A DNA stretch of 55,935 nt from an uncultured Propionibacteriaceae bacterium (GCA_936924635.1 CAKZHP010000119.1:1-55935), one strand, 5' to 3'. Positions 42,291 to 51,225 are shown, counted from the stretch's first letter. Program-made: numbers and translations. Notes: generated by a model not told the origin, from the sequence alone.

Positions 42291-43235
42291 TCAGACCTTG
42301 CGGATCTGCACCCGCTCGATGTCGTGGTTCTCGCCCTTGTGCAGCACCACGGTGGCCCGGTCGCGGGTGGGGAGGATGTTGTCGCGCAGGTTGGGGCCGT
42401 TGATGCCGTCCCACACCGAGCGGGCCATCTCGACCGCCTGCTCCTGCGACAGCACCGCGAACTGCGCGAAGAAGGACTGCGGGTCGCGGAACGCCGTCTC
42501 GCGGAGGTGCAGGAAACGTTCGGTGAACCAGTCCCGGATCACGGGCTCGTCCGCGTCGACGTACACGCTGAAGTCGAAGAAGTCGCTCACCGCCAGCCCG
42601 ACATGGCCGTCGGCCCGCAGCGGCGGCGGCTGCAGCACGTTGAGGCCCTCGACGACGAGCACGTCCGGCCGGCTGACGGTGATGTGCTCGCCGGGCACGA
42701 TGTCGTACACGAGGTGCGAGTAGACCGGCGCCGTCACCTCGGCGACACCGGACTTCACGTCACGCACGAACCGCACCAGGGCCCGTCGGTCGTACGACTC
42801 CGGGAAGCCCTTGCGCTCCAGCAGCCCGCGTCGCTCCAGCTCGGCGTTGGGGAAGAGGAAGCCGTCGGTGGTGACCAGGTCGACGGTGGCGCCCTGCTGC
42901 CGCAGCAGCTCGCGCAGCAGTCGCGACGTGGTCGACTTGCCCACCGCCACCGAGCCGGCGACGCCGATCACGAACGGCGTCTTGTCGGCCGTGAGGCCGA
43001 GGTAACGGTTCTGCGCGCGGTAGAGGCGGCCGGTGTCCTGGATGTAGAGGCGGACCAGCTCGGTCAGCGGCAGGTAGACCTGTCGCACCTGGTCGAGGTC
43101 GATGGGGTCGCCGGTGGCCCTGATCCGCCGCAGCGTCTCCTCGCTCAGGCCCAGGGCGTGGCTCTGCGCCAGCTCGGCCCAGTCGGCGCGGCTCAGCGTC
43201 AGGTACGGGCCGTGCGGGTCCTCGGGAGCCTCCAT
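42291..43235 (-). CDS. coaA: Pantothenate kinase type I
   Basis: First committed step of coenzyme A synthesis. The 314-residue P-loop kinase has GVAGSVAVGKST (K100), the DLVTTDGFLFPN motif and LVVEGLNVLQPPP. ATG 43235 (MEAPEDPHGPYLTL) has GGAGG 7 nt upstream; the frame continues to 43355 through the dispersed repeat and is not coding there. It is inverted relative to glmS; the gap between the starts carries repeats and poly-C tracts. Confidence 0.95.
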   Translation of the reverse strand: MEAPEDPHGPYLTLSRADWAELAQSHALGLSEETLRRIRATGDPIDLDQVRQVYLPLTELVRLYIQDTGRLYRAQNRYLGLTADKTPFVIGVAGSVAVGKSTTSRLLRELLRQQGATVDLVTTDGFLFPNAELERRGLLERKGFPESYDRRALVRFVRDVKSGVAEVTAPVYSHLVYDIVPGEHITVSRPDVLVVEGLNVLQPPPLRADGHVGLAVSDFFDFSVYVDADEPVIRDWFTERFLHLRETAFRDPQSFFAQFAVLSQEQAVEMARSVWDGINGPNLRDNILPTRDRATVVLHKGENHDIERVQIRKV

Positions 43236-43297
43236 GCATCCACCTCCGACCGTGAACGATCCCAGGCAGGGCGGGACGTGTCCACTCGGGCCACGGA

Positions 43298-43346
43298 GGT
43301 TGAGCAAGGATCCTCTGAGCTTGCGAAGAGGAGCCGCGTCGAAACC
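43298..43346 (+). repeat. Dispersed hairpin repeat, copy C
   Basis: GGTTGAGCAAGGA, stem TCCTCT (43311-43316), loop GAGCTTGCGA (43317-43326), stem AGAGGA (43327-43332), then GCGTCGAAACC. The stem is perfect and different in sequence from the other copies. Confidence 0.8.
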
Positions 43347-43400
43347 AGCTCCCACGTTGCCGCGAGGCCGGGGTGTACGGGTCGTGGTGCTGGCGGCTCC

Positions 43401-43447
43401 GCCCCCCTCCCCCCCCCCCGCCCCGGGTTGGCCCCCCCCCCCTCCCC
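43401..43447. repeat. Poly-C rich tract
   Basis: Two runs of exactly 11 C (43409-43419 and 43432-43442) within a C-dominated stretch, between repeat copies C and D in the coaA-glmS gap. It is prone to slippage or sequencing error. Confidence 0.8.
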
Positions 43448-43476
43448 CGCTCGGCCTCGCTCCGCTCGGCCGGCCC

Positions 43477-43571
43477 GGTTTCGACTCCCACTCCTTCGCA
43501 GGCTCAGGAGATGCTCACTCAACCAGCGGAGCGTGGCCCATCTGATGCGCTCAGGAGATGTTCGCTCAACC
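43477..43571 (-). repeat. Dispersed hairpin repeat, copy D and half copy
   Basis: On the plus strand: GGTTTCGAC, stem CTCCT (43491-43495), loop TCGCAGGCTC, stem AGGAG (43506-43510), ending CTCAACC at 43524. A half copy (43548-43571) repeats the GCTCAGGAGATG..CTCAACC part. Confidence 0.75.
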
Positions 43572-43587
43572 GACGGAGGCTCGCGGT

Positions 43588-43593
43588 TACAGT
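43588..43593 (+). promoter_or_regulatory. -10 TACAGT, leaderless glmS
   Basis: TACAGT ends 7 nt before ATG 43601. There is no room for a leader ribozyme. Confidence 0.55.
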
Positions 43594-43600
43594 GACCGCC

Positions 43601-45442
43601 ATGTGCGGAATCGTCGGGTACGTCGGGCCGAGGTCGGCCGAGCAGGTGGTGGTCGGCGGGCTGCGGCGGATGGAGTACCGGGGGTACGACTCCGCCGGGG
43701 TGGCGCTGGTGGCCGACGGCAGGATCGCGTACGCCAAGAAGGCCGGCAAGCTCAAGAACCTGGAGGGAGAGCTCGCCGAGCACCCGCTGCCCGAGGCGCA
43801 CCAGGGCATCGGGCACACCCGCTGGGCGACCCACGGCGGGCCGACCGACCGCAACGCCCACCCGCACCTCTCGCAGAACGGGCGCGTCGCGCTCGTGCAC
43901 AACGGCATCATCGAGAACTCCGCCGCGCTGCGCGCCGAGCTGGAGGCGCAGGGCATCACCTTCGCCAGCGAGACCGACACCGAGGTCGCCGCGCAGCTGC
44001 TCGGCCTGGAGGTCGAGAGAGCTCCGCTGTCCGACGCCATGCGGGCGGTGTGCGTACGCCTCCAGGGCGCGTTCACCCTCGTCGCGGTCGACGCCGAGGC
44101 GCCCGACCGTATCGTCGCCGCCCGCCGCAGCTCGCCGCTGGTGGTCGGGGTCGGCGACGGGGAGATGTTCCTCGCCTCGGACGTGGCCGCGTTCATCGAG
44201 TTCACCCGCGACGCGGTCGAGCTGGGCCCCGACCAGGTGGTGGAGGTCACGCCGGGCGGCTACGAGGTGACGACGTTCGACGGGGCACCGGCCCCCTCGA
44301 CCCCGTACGCGATCGACTGGGATCTCTCGGCCGCCGAGAAGGGCGGCTACGACTGGTTCATGCGCAAGGAGATCTTCGAGCAGCCGAAGGCGGTTGCCGA
44401 CACCCTGCTGGGGCGCCTCGACGCCGACGGTCGCCTGGTGCTCGACGAGATGAACGTCGACGACGCCGAGCTGCGCCGCATCGACAAGATCGTCGTGGTC
44501 GCCTGCGGCACGGCGTTCTACGCGGGGCTGGTCGCGAAGTACGCCATCGAGCACTGGACGCGCATCCCCACCGAGGTGGAGATCGCCTCGGAGTTCCGCT
44601 ACCGCGACCCGATCATCACCCCGACCACGCTGGTGGTGACGATCTCGCAGTCGGGGGAGACCGCCGACACGCTGATGGCCGTCCGCCACGCCCGCGAGCA
44701 GCACGCCAAGGTGATCGCGATCTGCAACACCAACGGGGCGACGATCCCGCGGGAGTCCGACGCGGTGATCTACACCCACGCCGGTCCCGAGATCGGCGTC
44801 GCCTCGACCAAGGGCTTCACCACGCAGGTGGTCGCCTGCTACCTGCTCGGGCTCTACCTCGCGCAGGTCAAGGGCACGAAGTACGGCGACGAGATCCGCG
44901 ACCTGCTCGCCGAGCTGGAGGGGCTGCCCGCGAAGATGCAGCGCGTGCTCGACGGCCTGGAGCCGGTCGCCCAGCTCGCCCGCGACTTCGTCGACCGGCG
45001 CTCCGTGCTGTTCCTGGGCCGTCACGCGGGCTACCCGGTGGCGCTGGAGGGGGCGCTGAAGCTCAAGGAGATCTCCTACCTGCACGCCGAGGGCTTCGCC
45101 GCCGGCGAGCTCAAGCACGGCCCCATCGCGCTCATCGAGCCGGGCCTGCCGGTGTTCGTGGTGGTGCCGCCGCAGGGGCGCGACCAGCTGCACGACAAGG
45201 TCGTCTCCAACATCCAGGAGGTCCGGGCCCGCGGCGCCCTCACCGTCGTGCTGGCGGAGGAGGGCGACGAGGAGGTGCGCGACCATGCCGACGTGCTGCT
45301 GTCGCTGCCGCGGGTGCCGACGCTGTTCCAGCCCCTGGTGGCGATCGTGCCGCTGCAGTTCTTCGCCTGCGAGCTGGCCACGCTGCTCGGTCACGACGTG
45401 GACCAGCCGCGCAACCTCGCCAAGTCGGTCACGGTCGAGTGA
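43601..45442 (+). CDS. glmS: Glutamine-fructose-6-phosphate aminotransferase (isomerising)
   Basis: Makes glucosamine 6-phosphate from fructose 6-phosphate and glutamine, upstream of GlmM. The 613-residue protein starts MCGIVGYVG, so the nucleophile Cys is exposed after Met removal. The N-terminal glutamine amidotransferase domain has GHTRWATHGGP; the C-terminal SIS domains include TISQSGETADT and EGALKLKEISYLHAEGF. The upstream open frame is shadow. ATG 43601 is 7 nt after TACAGT. Its stop overlaps acpS by GTGA. Confidence 0.97.
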   Translation: MCGIVGYVGPRSAEQVVVGGLRRMEYRGYDSAGVALVADGRIAYAKKAGKLKNLEGELAEHPLPEAHQGIGHTRWATHGGPTDRNAHPHLSQNGRVALVHNGIIENSAALRAELEAQGITFASETDTEVAAQLLGLEVERAPLSDAMRAVCVRLQGAFTLVAVDAEAPDRIVAARRSSPLVVGVGDGEMFLASDVAAFIEFTRDAVELGPDQVVEVTPGGYEVTTFDGAPAPSTPYAIDWDLSAAEKGGYDWFMRKEIFEQPKAVADTLLGRLDADGRLVLDEMNVDDAELRRIDKIVVVACGTAFYAGLVAKYAIEHWTRIPTEVEIASEFRYRDPIITPTTLVVTISQSGETADTLMAVRHAREQHAKVIAICNTNGATIPRESDAVIYTHAGPEIGVASTKGFTTQVVACYLLGLYLAQVKGTKYGDEIRDLLAELEGLPAKMQRVLDGLEPVAQLARDFVDRRSVLFLGRHAGYPVALEGALKLKEISYLHAEGFAAGELKHGPIALIEPGLPVFVVVPPQGRDQLHDKVVSNIQEVRARGALTVVLAEEGDEEVRDHADVLLSLPRVPTLFQPLVAIVPLQFFACELATLLGHDVDQPRNLAKSVTVE

Positions 45443-45801
45443 TCGTCGGCATCGGCGTCGACGTCTGCGAGATCGCGCGCTGGCAGGCGATGGTCGAGCG
45501 ACGCCCGAACGCGGTGGGGCGTCTGCTGACGCCCGCGGAGGCGGCGCTCGGCTCGGCGTCTCAGGCTGCCCGGTTCGCAGCGAAGGAGGCGCTCGCGAAG
45601 GCGTTGGGCGCGCCGGCGGGGCTTGGGTGGCACGATGCCGAGGTGGTGGTCGACGAGACCAGTCGGCCGTCGCTGGTGGTGCGCGGCACCGTGGCCGCCC
45701 GGGCGGCGGAGCTCGGGGTCACGGGGTTCCACCTCTCGCTCTCGCACGACGGCGGTCTGGCGGTGGCGATGGTGGTGGCCGAGGGGCGTACGGCTGTCTG
45801 A
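45439..45801 (+). CDS. acpS: Holo-[acyl-carrier-protein] synthase
   Basis: Transfers 4'-phosphopantetheine from CoA to ACP. The 120-residue protein has the magnesium-binding GIGVDVCEIARW (D8) and FAAKEALAKALG (E50) motifs and HLSLSHDGG. GTG 45439 overlaps the glmS stop (GTGA), so translation is coupled. nnrDE follows after 121 bp. Confidence 0.94.
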   Translation: MIVGIGVDVCEIARWQAMVERRPNAVGRLLTPAEAALGSASQAARFAAKEALAKALGAPAGLGWHDAEVVVDETSRPSLVVRGTVAARAAELGVTGFHLSLSHDGGLAVAMVVAEGRTAV

Positions 45802-45870
45802 GAGCCGTCTCAGCCGGTCACCGGCACAGGGTGGGCGTGCGCGATACTGAACCGGCTACGCGGCCGACGA

Positions 45871-45892
45871 CGGCGCGCCGCTCGGCGCGCCG
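45871..45892 (+). promoter_or_regulatory. Hairpin in the nnrDE leader
   Basis: CGGCGCGCC (45871-45879) pairs perfectly with GGCGCGCCG (45884-45892) ahead of a strong RBS (AAGGAGGAG). It could terminate readthrough from acpS or shape the leader. Confidence 0.45.
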
Positions 45893-45922
45893 GCGGCCGC
45901 CGAGAAGGAGGAGCTTCCCAGG

Positions 45923-47332
45923 ATGCAGCACATCTACTCGGGTGCGCAGGTGCGGGCCGCGGAGCAGGCGTACGCGAGGTCGGCCCCCCTGAGCGACCTG
46001 ATGGAGCGGGCGTCGGCGGGTCTGGCCGCGGCCGTACGCGAGGAGCTGGGCGACGGTCGCCGGGTGCTCGTGGTGACCGGGCCGGGGAGCAACGGTGGCG
46101 ACGCGCTGTTCGCGGGCGCCGCGCTGGCCGCCGACGTCGACGTCATGGCGTGGCGCACCTCCGAGAAGGTCCACGACGAGGCCTGGGCGGCGTTCACCGC
46201 CGCCGGCGGCACCGAGGTGTCCGGCGACGTGGACACCCTGCTGGACGGGGTCGACCTGCTCGTCGACGGTGTGTACGGGCTGGGGGCCCGCGCCGGGCTG
46301 CCCGAGGACGTCGCCGCCCTGGCGGCCGCCTGCCGCAAGCGCCGTACGCCCGTGGTCGCCTGCGACCTGCCGTCGGGCCTGGAGGCCGACTCGGCGAACG
46401 CGACCGAGCCGTCGTTCTGGGCGACACGCACGGTGACCTTCGGCTCGTACAAGCCGTGCCACGTGCTGGGCAGCGCCCGCGAGCGCTGTGGCCGCGTCAC
46501 TCTGGTCGACATCGGGCTGGAGCTCAGCGACCCGCCCCTGGTGGTGTGGGAGCGGGCCGACGTCGCCGCCGCCTGGCCCTACCCGGACGCGTCCAGCGAC
46601 AAGTACAGCCGCGGCGTCGTGGGCATCGACACCGGCTCGCCCGGCTATCCCGGGGCGGGCATCCTCACCACGTTCGGCGCCGTGCACGCGGGCGCGGGCA
46701 TGGTGCGCTTCTGCGGGCCCGAGGAGGTGGGCCGCGCGCTCACCGTCGAGCTGCCGAACGTGGTGTACGGCGAGGGCCGGGTGCAGGCGTGGCTCGTCGG
46801 ATCCGGCTGGGGCGAGCGGCCCGACGGCAAGGAACGCCTGCAGGAGCTGCTCGGCACCGGTCTGCCCGTCGTCGTTGACGCGAACGCGATCGCGTACGTG
46901 CCGGAGCAGCTGGGGCGGCCCGACGTTCTGCTCACCCCGCACGCGGGCGAGCTGGCGAAGCTGCTGGTCATGGAGCGCTCCGACGTCGAGGCCGACCCGG
47001 TGGGTGCGGTGCGCAAGGCGGCCGGCACGTACGGCGTGACGGTGCTGCTGAAGGGTTCGACGCAGTACGTGGCCGGGCCGCGGAGCACCCAGGTGCAGGT
47101 CGCGGTGACCGGCCCGGCGTGGACGGCTCAGGCGGGCTCCGGTGACACCCTCGCCGGCGTGTGCGCGACGCTGCTGGCCGCCGGCCTGGCGGCTCCGGAC
47201 GCCGCCGTCTGCGCCGCGTCGGTGCAGGCGCTGACGGCATCGGCGCGCCCGGGCCCGTACCCGCCTCAGGACACCGCCCGCCACTTCCCGGCCACCATCG
47301 CGGCCCTGGAGGCCGAGGCGCGTCCGGCCTGA
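45923..47332 (+). CDS. nnrDE: Bifunctional NAD(P)H-hydrate epimerase/dehydratase
   Basis: Repairs hydrated NAD(P)H. The 469-residue fusion has an N-terminal epimerase domain (VVTGPGSNGGDALFAG, CDLPSGLEAD) and a C-terminal ADP-dependent dehydratase domain (VDANAIAY, LLTPHAGELAKLL, LLKGSTQYVAG, GSGDTLAGV). Its place after acpS is the common actinobacterial order. AAGGAGGAG precedes ATG 45923. Some databases use nnrD or yjeF/nnr for the fusion. Confidence 0.93.
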   Translation: MQHIYSGAQVRAAEQAYARSAPLSDLMERASAGLAAAVREELGDGRRVLVVTGPGSNGGDALFAGAALAADVDVMAWRTSEKVHDEAWAAFTAAGGTEVSGDVDTLLDGVDLLVDGVYGLGARAGLPEDVAALAAACRKRRTPVVACDLPSGLEADSANATEPSFWATRTVTFGSYKPCHVLGSARERCGRVTLVDIGLELSDPPLVVWERADVAAAWPYPDASSDKYSRGVVGIDTGSPGYPGAGILTTFGAVHAGAGMVRFCGPEEVGRALTVELPNVVYGEGRVQAWLVGSGWGERPDGKERLQELLGTGLPVVVDANAIAYVPEQLGRPDVLLTPHAGELAKLLVMERSDVEADPVGAVRKAAGTYGVTVLLKGSTQYVAGPRSTQVQVAVTGPAWTAQAGSGDTLAGVCATLLAAGLAAPDAAVCAASVQALTASARPGPYPPQDTARHFPATIAALEAEARPA

Positions 47333-47337
47333 CGGGC

Positions 47338-47343
47338 TAGTCT
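47338..47343 (+). promoter_or_regulatory. -10 TAGTCT, leaderless lipoprotein gene
   Basis: TAGTCT ends 6 nt before GTG 47350. Confidence 0.6.
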
Positions 47344-47349
47344 CGCCGG

Positions 47350-48117
47350 GTGCGTACGAGCCGAAGGCGACTCCTCACCGCGGGGGCGGGGCTGACGGCC
47401 GCGGGGCTGGCGGGTTGCGTGTCGACCCGGACCAGCCCGACCCCACCGCCGACGCGGTGCGTGGCGAGGGACAGCCTTCCCGAGTACGGGTCGTTGGGCG
47501 GCGCGCGGCTGGTGTACGAGGAGGACCAGCAGCCCAAGCAGCTCCACATCGACCCGGAGACTGCGTCACGGCTGGAGCAGTGGGTCGGCTGGCTGCCCTC
47601 GACCGGTCTGGGCGCGCCGACGGTGATCCGCACGTACGGGGCGTGGGTGAGCGACGAGCCGGAGTGCACGTCGATGCACGGGGCGGGCAGGGCCCTGGAC
47701 GTCGCCGCGGTGGTCACCGGCGGGGGAGAGGTGAGCTGCCGCACCGACCTCTGGCAGGGAGGGGGCACGCCGGCGCAGCTCGCCGCGTACTGGCGTCTGG
47801 CCGCGGGGCTGCACCTGCACTTCGCGTACGTGCTGACCTACCTCTACGACTCGCTGCACGCCAACCACATCCATGTCGACGACACCGAGTCCCGCGGCGG
47901 GCTGAGCCGGTTCAACACCCAGAGCCGGGTGCAGTGCCAGGGCGTGCAGGCGATCTGCCGCCACGTGTGGGGCGTCCCGACCGACATCACCGGCACCTGG
48001 GACCCGCAGACCCGCGCCTCGCTGAAGACCGTCACGAAGCGGCTCGGCATCAGCGACGCCATCGGCACGCAGCCTCAGTGGCACGCCTTCCTCACCCGCA
48101 GCGCGCAGATCAGCTGA
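47350..48117 (+). CDS. Extensin-like/M15-type peptidase-fold lipoprotein
   Basis: A 255-residue exported protein. The N-terminus has a twin-arginine-like RTSRRRLLTAGAG and a lipobox LAGC (C23). The core carries MHGAGRALDV (H110, D117) and HANHIHVDD (H173, H175), the zinc-ligand pattern of LAS/M15 peptidases and the extensin-like C-terminal domain. A cell-wall peptide-cleaving role is likely by family but unproven. GTG 47350 is 6 nt after TAGTCT. Confidence 0.75.
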   Translation: MRTSRRRLLTAGAGLTAAGLAGCVSTRTSPTPPPTRCVARDSLPEYGSLGGARLVYEEDQQPKQLHIDPETASRLEQWVGWLPSTGLGAPTVIRTYGAWVSDEPECTSMHGAGRALDVAAVVTGGGEVSCRTDLWQGGGTPAQLAAYWRLAAGLHLHFAYVLTYLYDSLHANHIHVDDTESRGGLSRFNTQSRVQCQGVQAICRHVWGVPTDITGTWDPQTRASLKTVTKRLGISDAIGTQPQWHAFLTRSAQIS

Positions 48118-48274
48118 GAGAGTCAGGCACGAGCCTTTCTCCTCCAGCGATCACCGTACGTCCAGGGCACTTCTCATCAGCCTGTCGGTGTGTTCCCAGG
48201 ATTCGCCGCAACCGTGAGACGTCTGGTCCGTCTACAGGTCAGACCCGGACCCGCGGGCCCCCAGAGAGAGGGAC

Positions 48275-48844
48275 GTCCAAGACCACCATCGCCACTCGTG
48301 CCGCCAGCGCCCTGGCCGGCGTCGCGCTCACCGGAGGACTCGTCGCCTTCGCGTCCCCGGCTGCGCAGGCAGCCGGAGCCACGGGGACCGTGGTCGGCAC
48401 GAGCACCCTCACCGTCCGTACGTCGCCGTCGACCCGCGCCCCCTCCAACCGCTCCGTCCGGCAGGGCCAGGTGCTGAACCTGACCCGCAAGCAGGAGGGC
48501 ACCCCCCGTGCGGGGCAACAGCATCTGGTACCGGTTGGGCGATGGCGCTGGGTGTCCGCCCGGTACGTGCAGAACCACGGCTCCGTGTCTACTGCGACGG
48601 GGGCAACGGCATCGAGGCCACGGCCGTCTCCGACGTGTGGGTGCTCCGGGGGCCGTCGACCGCCGACGCCAAGGAGGGCCTGTGGAAGAAGGGGGCCGTG
48701 GCGTTCGTCTCCTGAAAGGTGCGGGGGCAGAACATCGGCGGCAACACGCTCTGGTACCACGTGGTCGGTGCCGACCGCGGTGACACCGTGGGCTGGGTGT
48801 CGGCCCGCTACGTGATGCCCGACGCGACCGTCCCGTTCTGCTGA
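48275..48844 (+). pseudogene. Decayed secreted SH3-domain protein gene
   Basis: Reading across frames gives KTTIATRAASALAGVALTGG, an Ala-rich signal peptide, then SH3-type repeats (STLTVRTSPST, SIWYRLGDGA, WVSARYV, TLWYHVVGADRGD, WVSARYVMPDATVPFC). No start codon precedes the signal peptide. Indels are needed at a C6 run (48502-48507), near 48547 and near 48590, and a TGA at 48713-48715 stands where Trp is expected. At least four lesions make decay more likely than single sequencing errors. The gap 48118-48274 before it holds no other gene. Confidence 0.75.
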
Positions 48845-48982
48845 CCTCTCGAGGCTGGTTGCCCGCTTGACCCTGGGAGGACGAGCGGGCGCCGCGGGGG
48901 ATCGGAGCTGCGCCGGTGGGCTGGCACTGCCCCTAGGCCCGCCGGCGTACCCTCCCGGGTGCAGGGGTAGGCCGCCGGGGCG

Positions 48983-48988
48983 TAGCGT
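48983..48988 (+). promoter_or_regulatory. -10 TAGCGT, leaderless CDF gene
   Basis: TAGCGT ends 6 nt before GTG 48995. Confidence 0.55.
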
Positions 48989-48994
48989 TCACGC

Positions 48995-49981
48995 GTGACC
49001 GATCCTCTTGCCATGTCCCTCGACTCCACAGACGAGCCGCCCGAGGAGTCCGGCGGCGAGTCTATGCTGACCGTGCTGATCGCGCTCGGGGCCAACGCCC
49101 TGATCGCGATCGCGAAGTCGGTGGCCGCGGTGATCTCCGGGTCGGCCTCCATGGTGGCCGAGGCCGCGCACTCGTGGGCCGACACCGGCAACGAGGTCTT
49201 CCTGCTCGTGGCGGAGCGCCGGTCCGTACGCCCCGCTGACAAGCACCATCCGATGGGGTACGGCCGCGAGGCGTACGTGTGGTCAATGGTGGCGGCGTTC
49301 GGCCTGTTCGTCGCCGGCGCGATCGTGTCGATCATGCACGGCATCACGGCCCTCAAGGAGGAGGGCGAGACCACCAGCTACACGCTCAGCTACATCATCC
49401 TCGCTGTCGCTTTCGTGCTGGAGGGGTTCTCGTTCCTGCAGGCGCTCCGCCAGACGCGAGCCTCGGCTGCCCGCCTCGACCTGCACCCGTGGCGGTACGT
49501 GCTCGACACCTCCCAGACCACCCTGCGGGCGGTGTTCTTCGAGGACGCGGCGGCCCTGGGCGGCCTGCTCCTGGCCGGCGCCGGCCTGGCCCTGCACCAG
49601 GTCACCGGCAACGCGATGTGGGACGCGATCGGGTCCATCGCCGTCGGCGTGCTGCTGGGCGTGGTGGCGTTCATCCTGATCCTGCGCAACGGGCAGTTTC
49701 TGGTCGGGCAGGCCGTCAGCCCCGAGCTGCGCAACCGGGCGTTGCTGGCGTTGCTCGCCTCACCCGACGTCGACAAGGTGACCTTCCTGCACATGGAGTA
49801 CGTCGGCCCGTCGAAGGTGTTCCTCGTCGCCAGCGTCGACCTCACCTCCGACGACGCCGAGGCGGTGCTGCAGGGCCGCATCCAGCAGATCGAGGACCAG
49901 CTGACCCGCCACCCGATGATCCAGCGCGCGGTGCTCAGCCTGTCCGCCCCCGGCGAGGAGGCACTGACGCCGCTGGCCTGA
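48995..49981 (+). CDS. Cation diffusion facilitator family transporter
   Basis: A 328-residue membrane protein exporting divalent metal ions (Zn, Co, Fe or Mn). About six hydrophobic segments; transmembrane metal-site residues in AEAAHSWADTGNE (HxxxD) and FFEDAAALGG; KHHPMGYGREAYVWS is a family hallmark; a cytosolic C-terminal domain follows. The metal cannot be assigned. GTG 48995 is 6 nt after TAGCGT. Confidence 0.9.
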   Translation: MTDPLAMSLDSTDEPPEESGGESMLTVLIALGANALIAIAKSVAAVISGSASMVAEAAHSWADTGNEVFLLVAERRSVRPADKHHPMGYGREAYVWSMVAAFGLFVAGAIVSIMHGITALKEEGETTSYTLSYIILAVAFVLEGFSFLQALRQTRASAARLDLHPWRYVLDTSQTTLRAVFFEDAAALGGLLLAGAGLALHQVTGNAMWDAIGSIAVGVLLGVVAFILILRNGQFLVGQAVSPELRNRALLALLASPDVDKVTFLHMEYVGPSKVFLVASVDLTSDDAEAVLQGRIQQIEDQLTRHPMIQRAVLSLSAPGEEALTPLA

Positions 49982-49996
49982 GGTCGTACGCCTGTC

Positions 49997-51130
49997 TCAG
50001 ACGACCTCGAGGTCGCCCAGCCGCACCGTACGCATCGCGTCGCGGTAGTAGTCGAGCAGCTGGTCGCAGATGTAGGCCCAGGTGCGGTGCTGGACCGAGG
50101 CGCGGGCCTGCTCGCCGAGCCGTGCCCGGTGTACGGGGTCGTCGACCAGGCGGGACACCGCGGTGCGCAGGCCGTCGAGGTCGCCCGGCTCGTACAGGTA
50201 ACCGGTGACGTCGTCCTGCACCAGGTCGATGGGGCCGCCGGTGCGCGGGGCCACCACCGGCACGCCGCAGGCCTCGGCCTCCTGGATCGACTGGCAGAAC
50301 GTCTCCAGCTCACCGGGATGGACGAAGACGTCGAGCGACGCCACCGCGGGGGGGAGCTCGTCACCGACCAGCTTGCCGAGGAACGCCGCGCCGGGCAGCC
50401 GGCGCTCCAGCTCCTCGCGCTGGGGGCCGTCACCGATGATGACGAGCCGCGCGCCCGGCACGTCGGCCAGCGCGGTGAGGTCCTCCACCTGCTTCTCGGG
50501 GGCCAGCCGGCCCATGTAGCCGACCAGCACCTCACCGTTCGGCGCCAGCTCGCCGCGCAGGGCGTCGTCGCGCTTCGAGGGGTGGAAGCGGTCGGCGTTC
50601 ACGCCACGGCGCCAGATGTGCACGCGGGGCACCGCGCGCTGCCGCAGCTGGTCGGCGGTGTACGTGGAGGGGGCGAGGTTCAGCGTCGCCATGGAGTGGA
50701 TCTGGCGCACCCGGTACCAGACCAGCGACTGCACCCGGCTCCAGCCGTAGCGCCCCACGTAGGAGGCGACCTCGGTCTGGTACACCGCCACCGTCGGGAT
50801 CGACATCCGTGACGCCGCGAGGACCGCGTTGTAACCCATGGAGAACGGGGCGGCCAGGTGGATCACGTCGGGTGCCCAGTCGGCGAAGATGCGCTCGAAG
50901 CGTGAGGTGAGCGACAGCCCGACCCGGACGTCGGAGTAGACCGGCAAGCTCACGGCGTTCATGGTCAGCACCGGCGCGCCCTCGTACACGACCGGCACCC
51001 CGTCGTCGGCGGGCGCCACCACCAGGGCCTCATGGCCGTTGGCGTGCAGGTGCTCCAGCACCCGCAGCACGGAGTTGGTCACCCCGTTGACCTGCGGCAG
51101 GAAACTCTCAGCAACGATGGCCACGCGCAC
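49997..51130 (-). CDS. GT4 glycosyltransferase, MgtA-like alpha-mannosyltransferase
   Basis: A 377-residue GT-B enzyme. MRVAIVAESFLPQVNGVTNS and VGYMGRLAPEKQVEDL, with HPGELETFCQSIQEAEACGV as the E-x7-E region, strongly resemble actinobacterial GDP-mannose-dependent mannosyltransferases such as MgtA, which act on glycolipids or lipomannan precursors. The acceptor is not certain. GTG 51130 is 6 nt after TAGTCT on the minus strand, so it is leaderless. It converges on the CDF gene. Confidence 0.85.
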   Translation of the reverse strand: MRVAIVAESFLPQVNGVTNSVLRVLEHLHANGHEALVVAPADDGVPVVYEGAPVLTMNAVSLPVYSDVRVGLSLTSRFERIFADWAPDVIHLAAPFSMGYNAVLAASRMSIPTVAVYQTEVASYVGRYGWSRVQSLVWYRVRQIHSMATLNLAPSTYTADQLRQRAVPRVHIWRRGVNADRFHPSKRDDALRGELAPNGEVLVGYMGRLAPEKQVEDLTALADVPGARLVIIGDGPQREELERRLPGAAFLGKLVGDELPPAVASLDVFVHPGELETFCQSIQEAEACGVPVVAPRTGGPIDLVQDDVTGYLYEPGDLDGLRTAVSRLVDDPVHRARLGEQARASVQHRTWAYICDQLLDYYRDAMRTVRLGDLEVV

Positions 51131-51136
51131 GTACGG

Positions 51137-51142
51137 AGACTA
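51137..51142 (-). promoter_or_regulatory. -10 TAGTCT, leaderless mannosyltransferase gene
   Basis: TAGTCT on the minus strand, 6 nt before GTG 51130. Confidence 0.6.
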
Positions 51143-51225
51143 GCCCTGTCACCCGTACGGTCGGCGACGACCCGGTGAACGGCGGGGGTCGGCAGCTGTC
51201 AACGACACCGGTGCCCGCCACCGGG

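Noticed and set aside
43448..43600. glmS ribozyme upstream of glmS
   Set aside because: The -10 element lies 7 nt from the ATG, so no leader exists, and no ribozyme core was seen.
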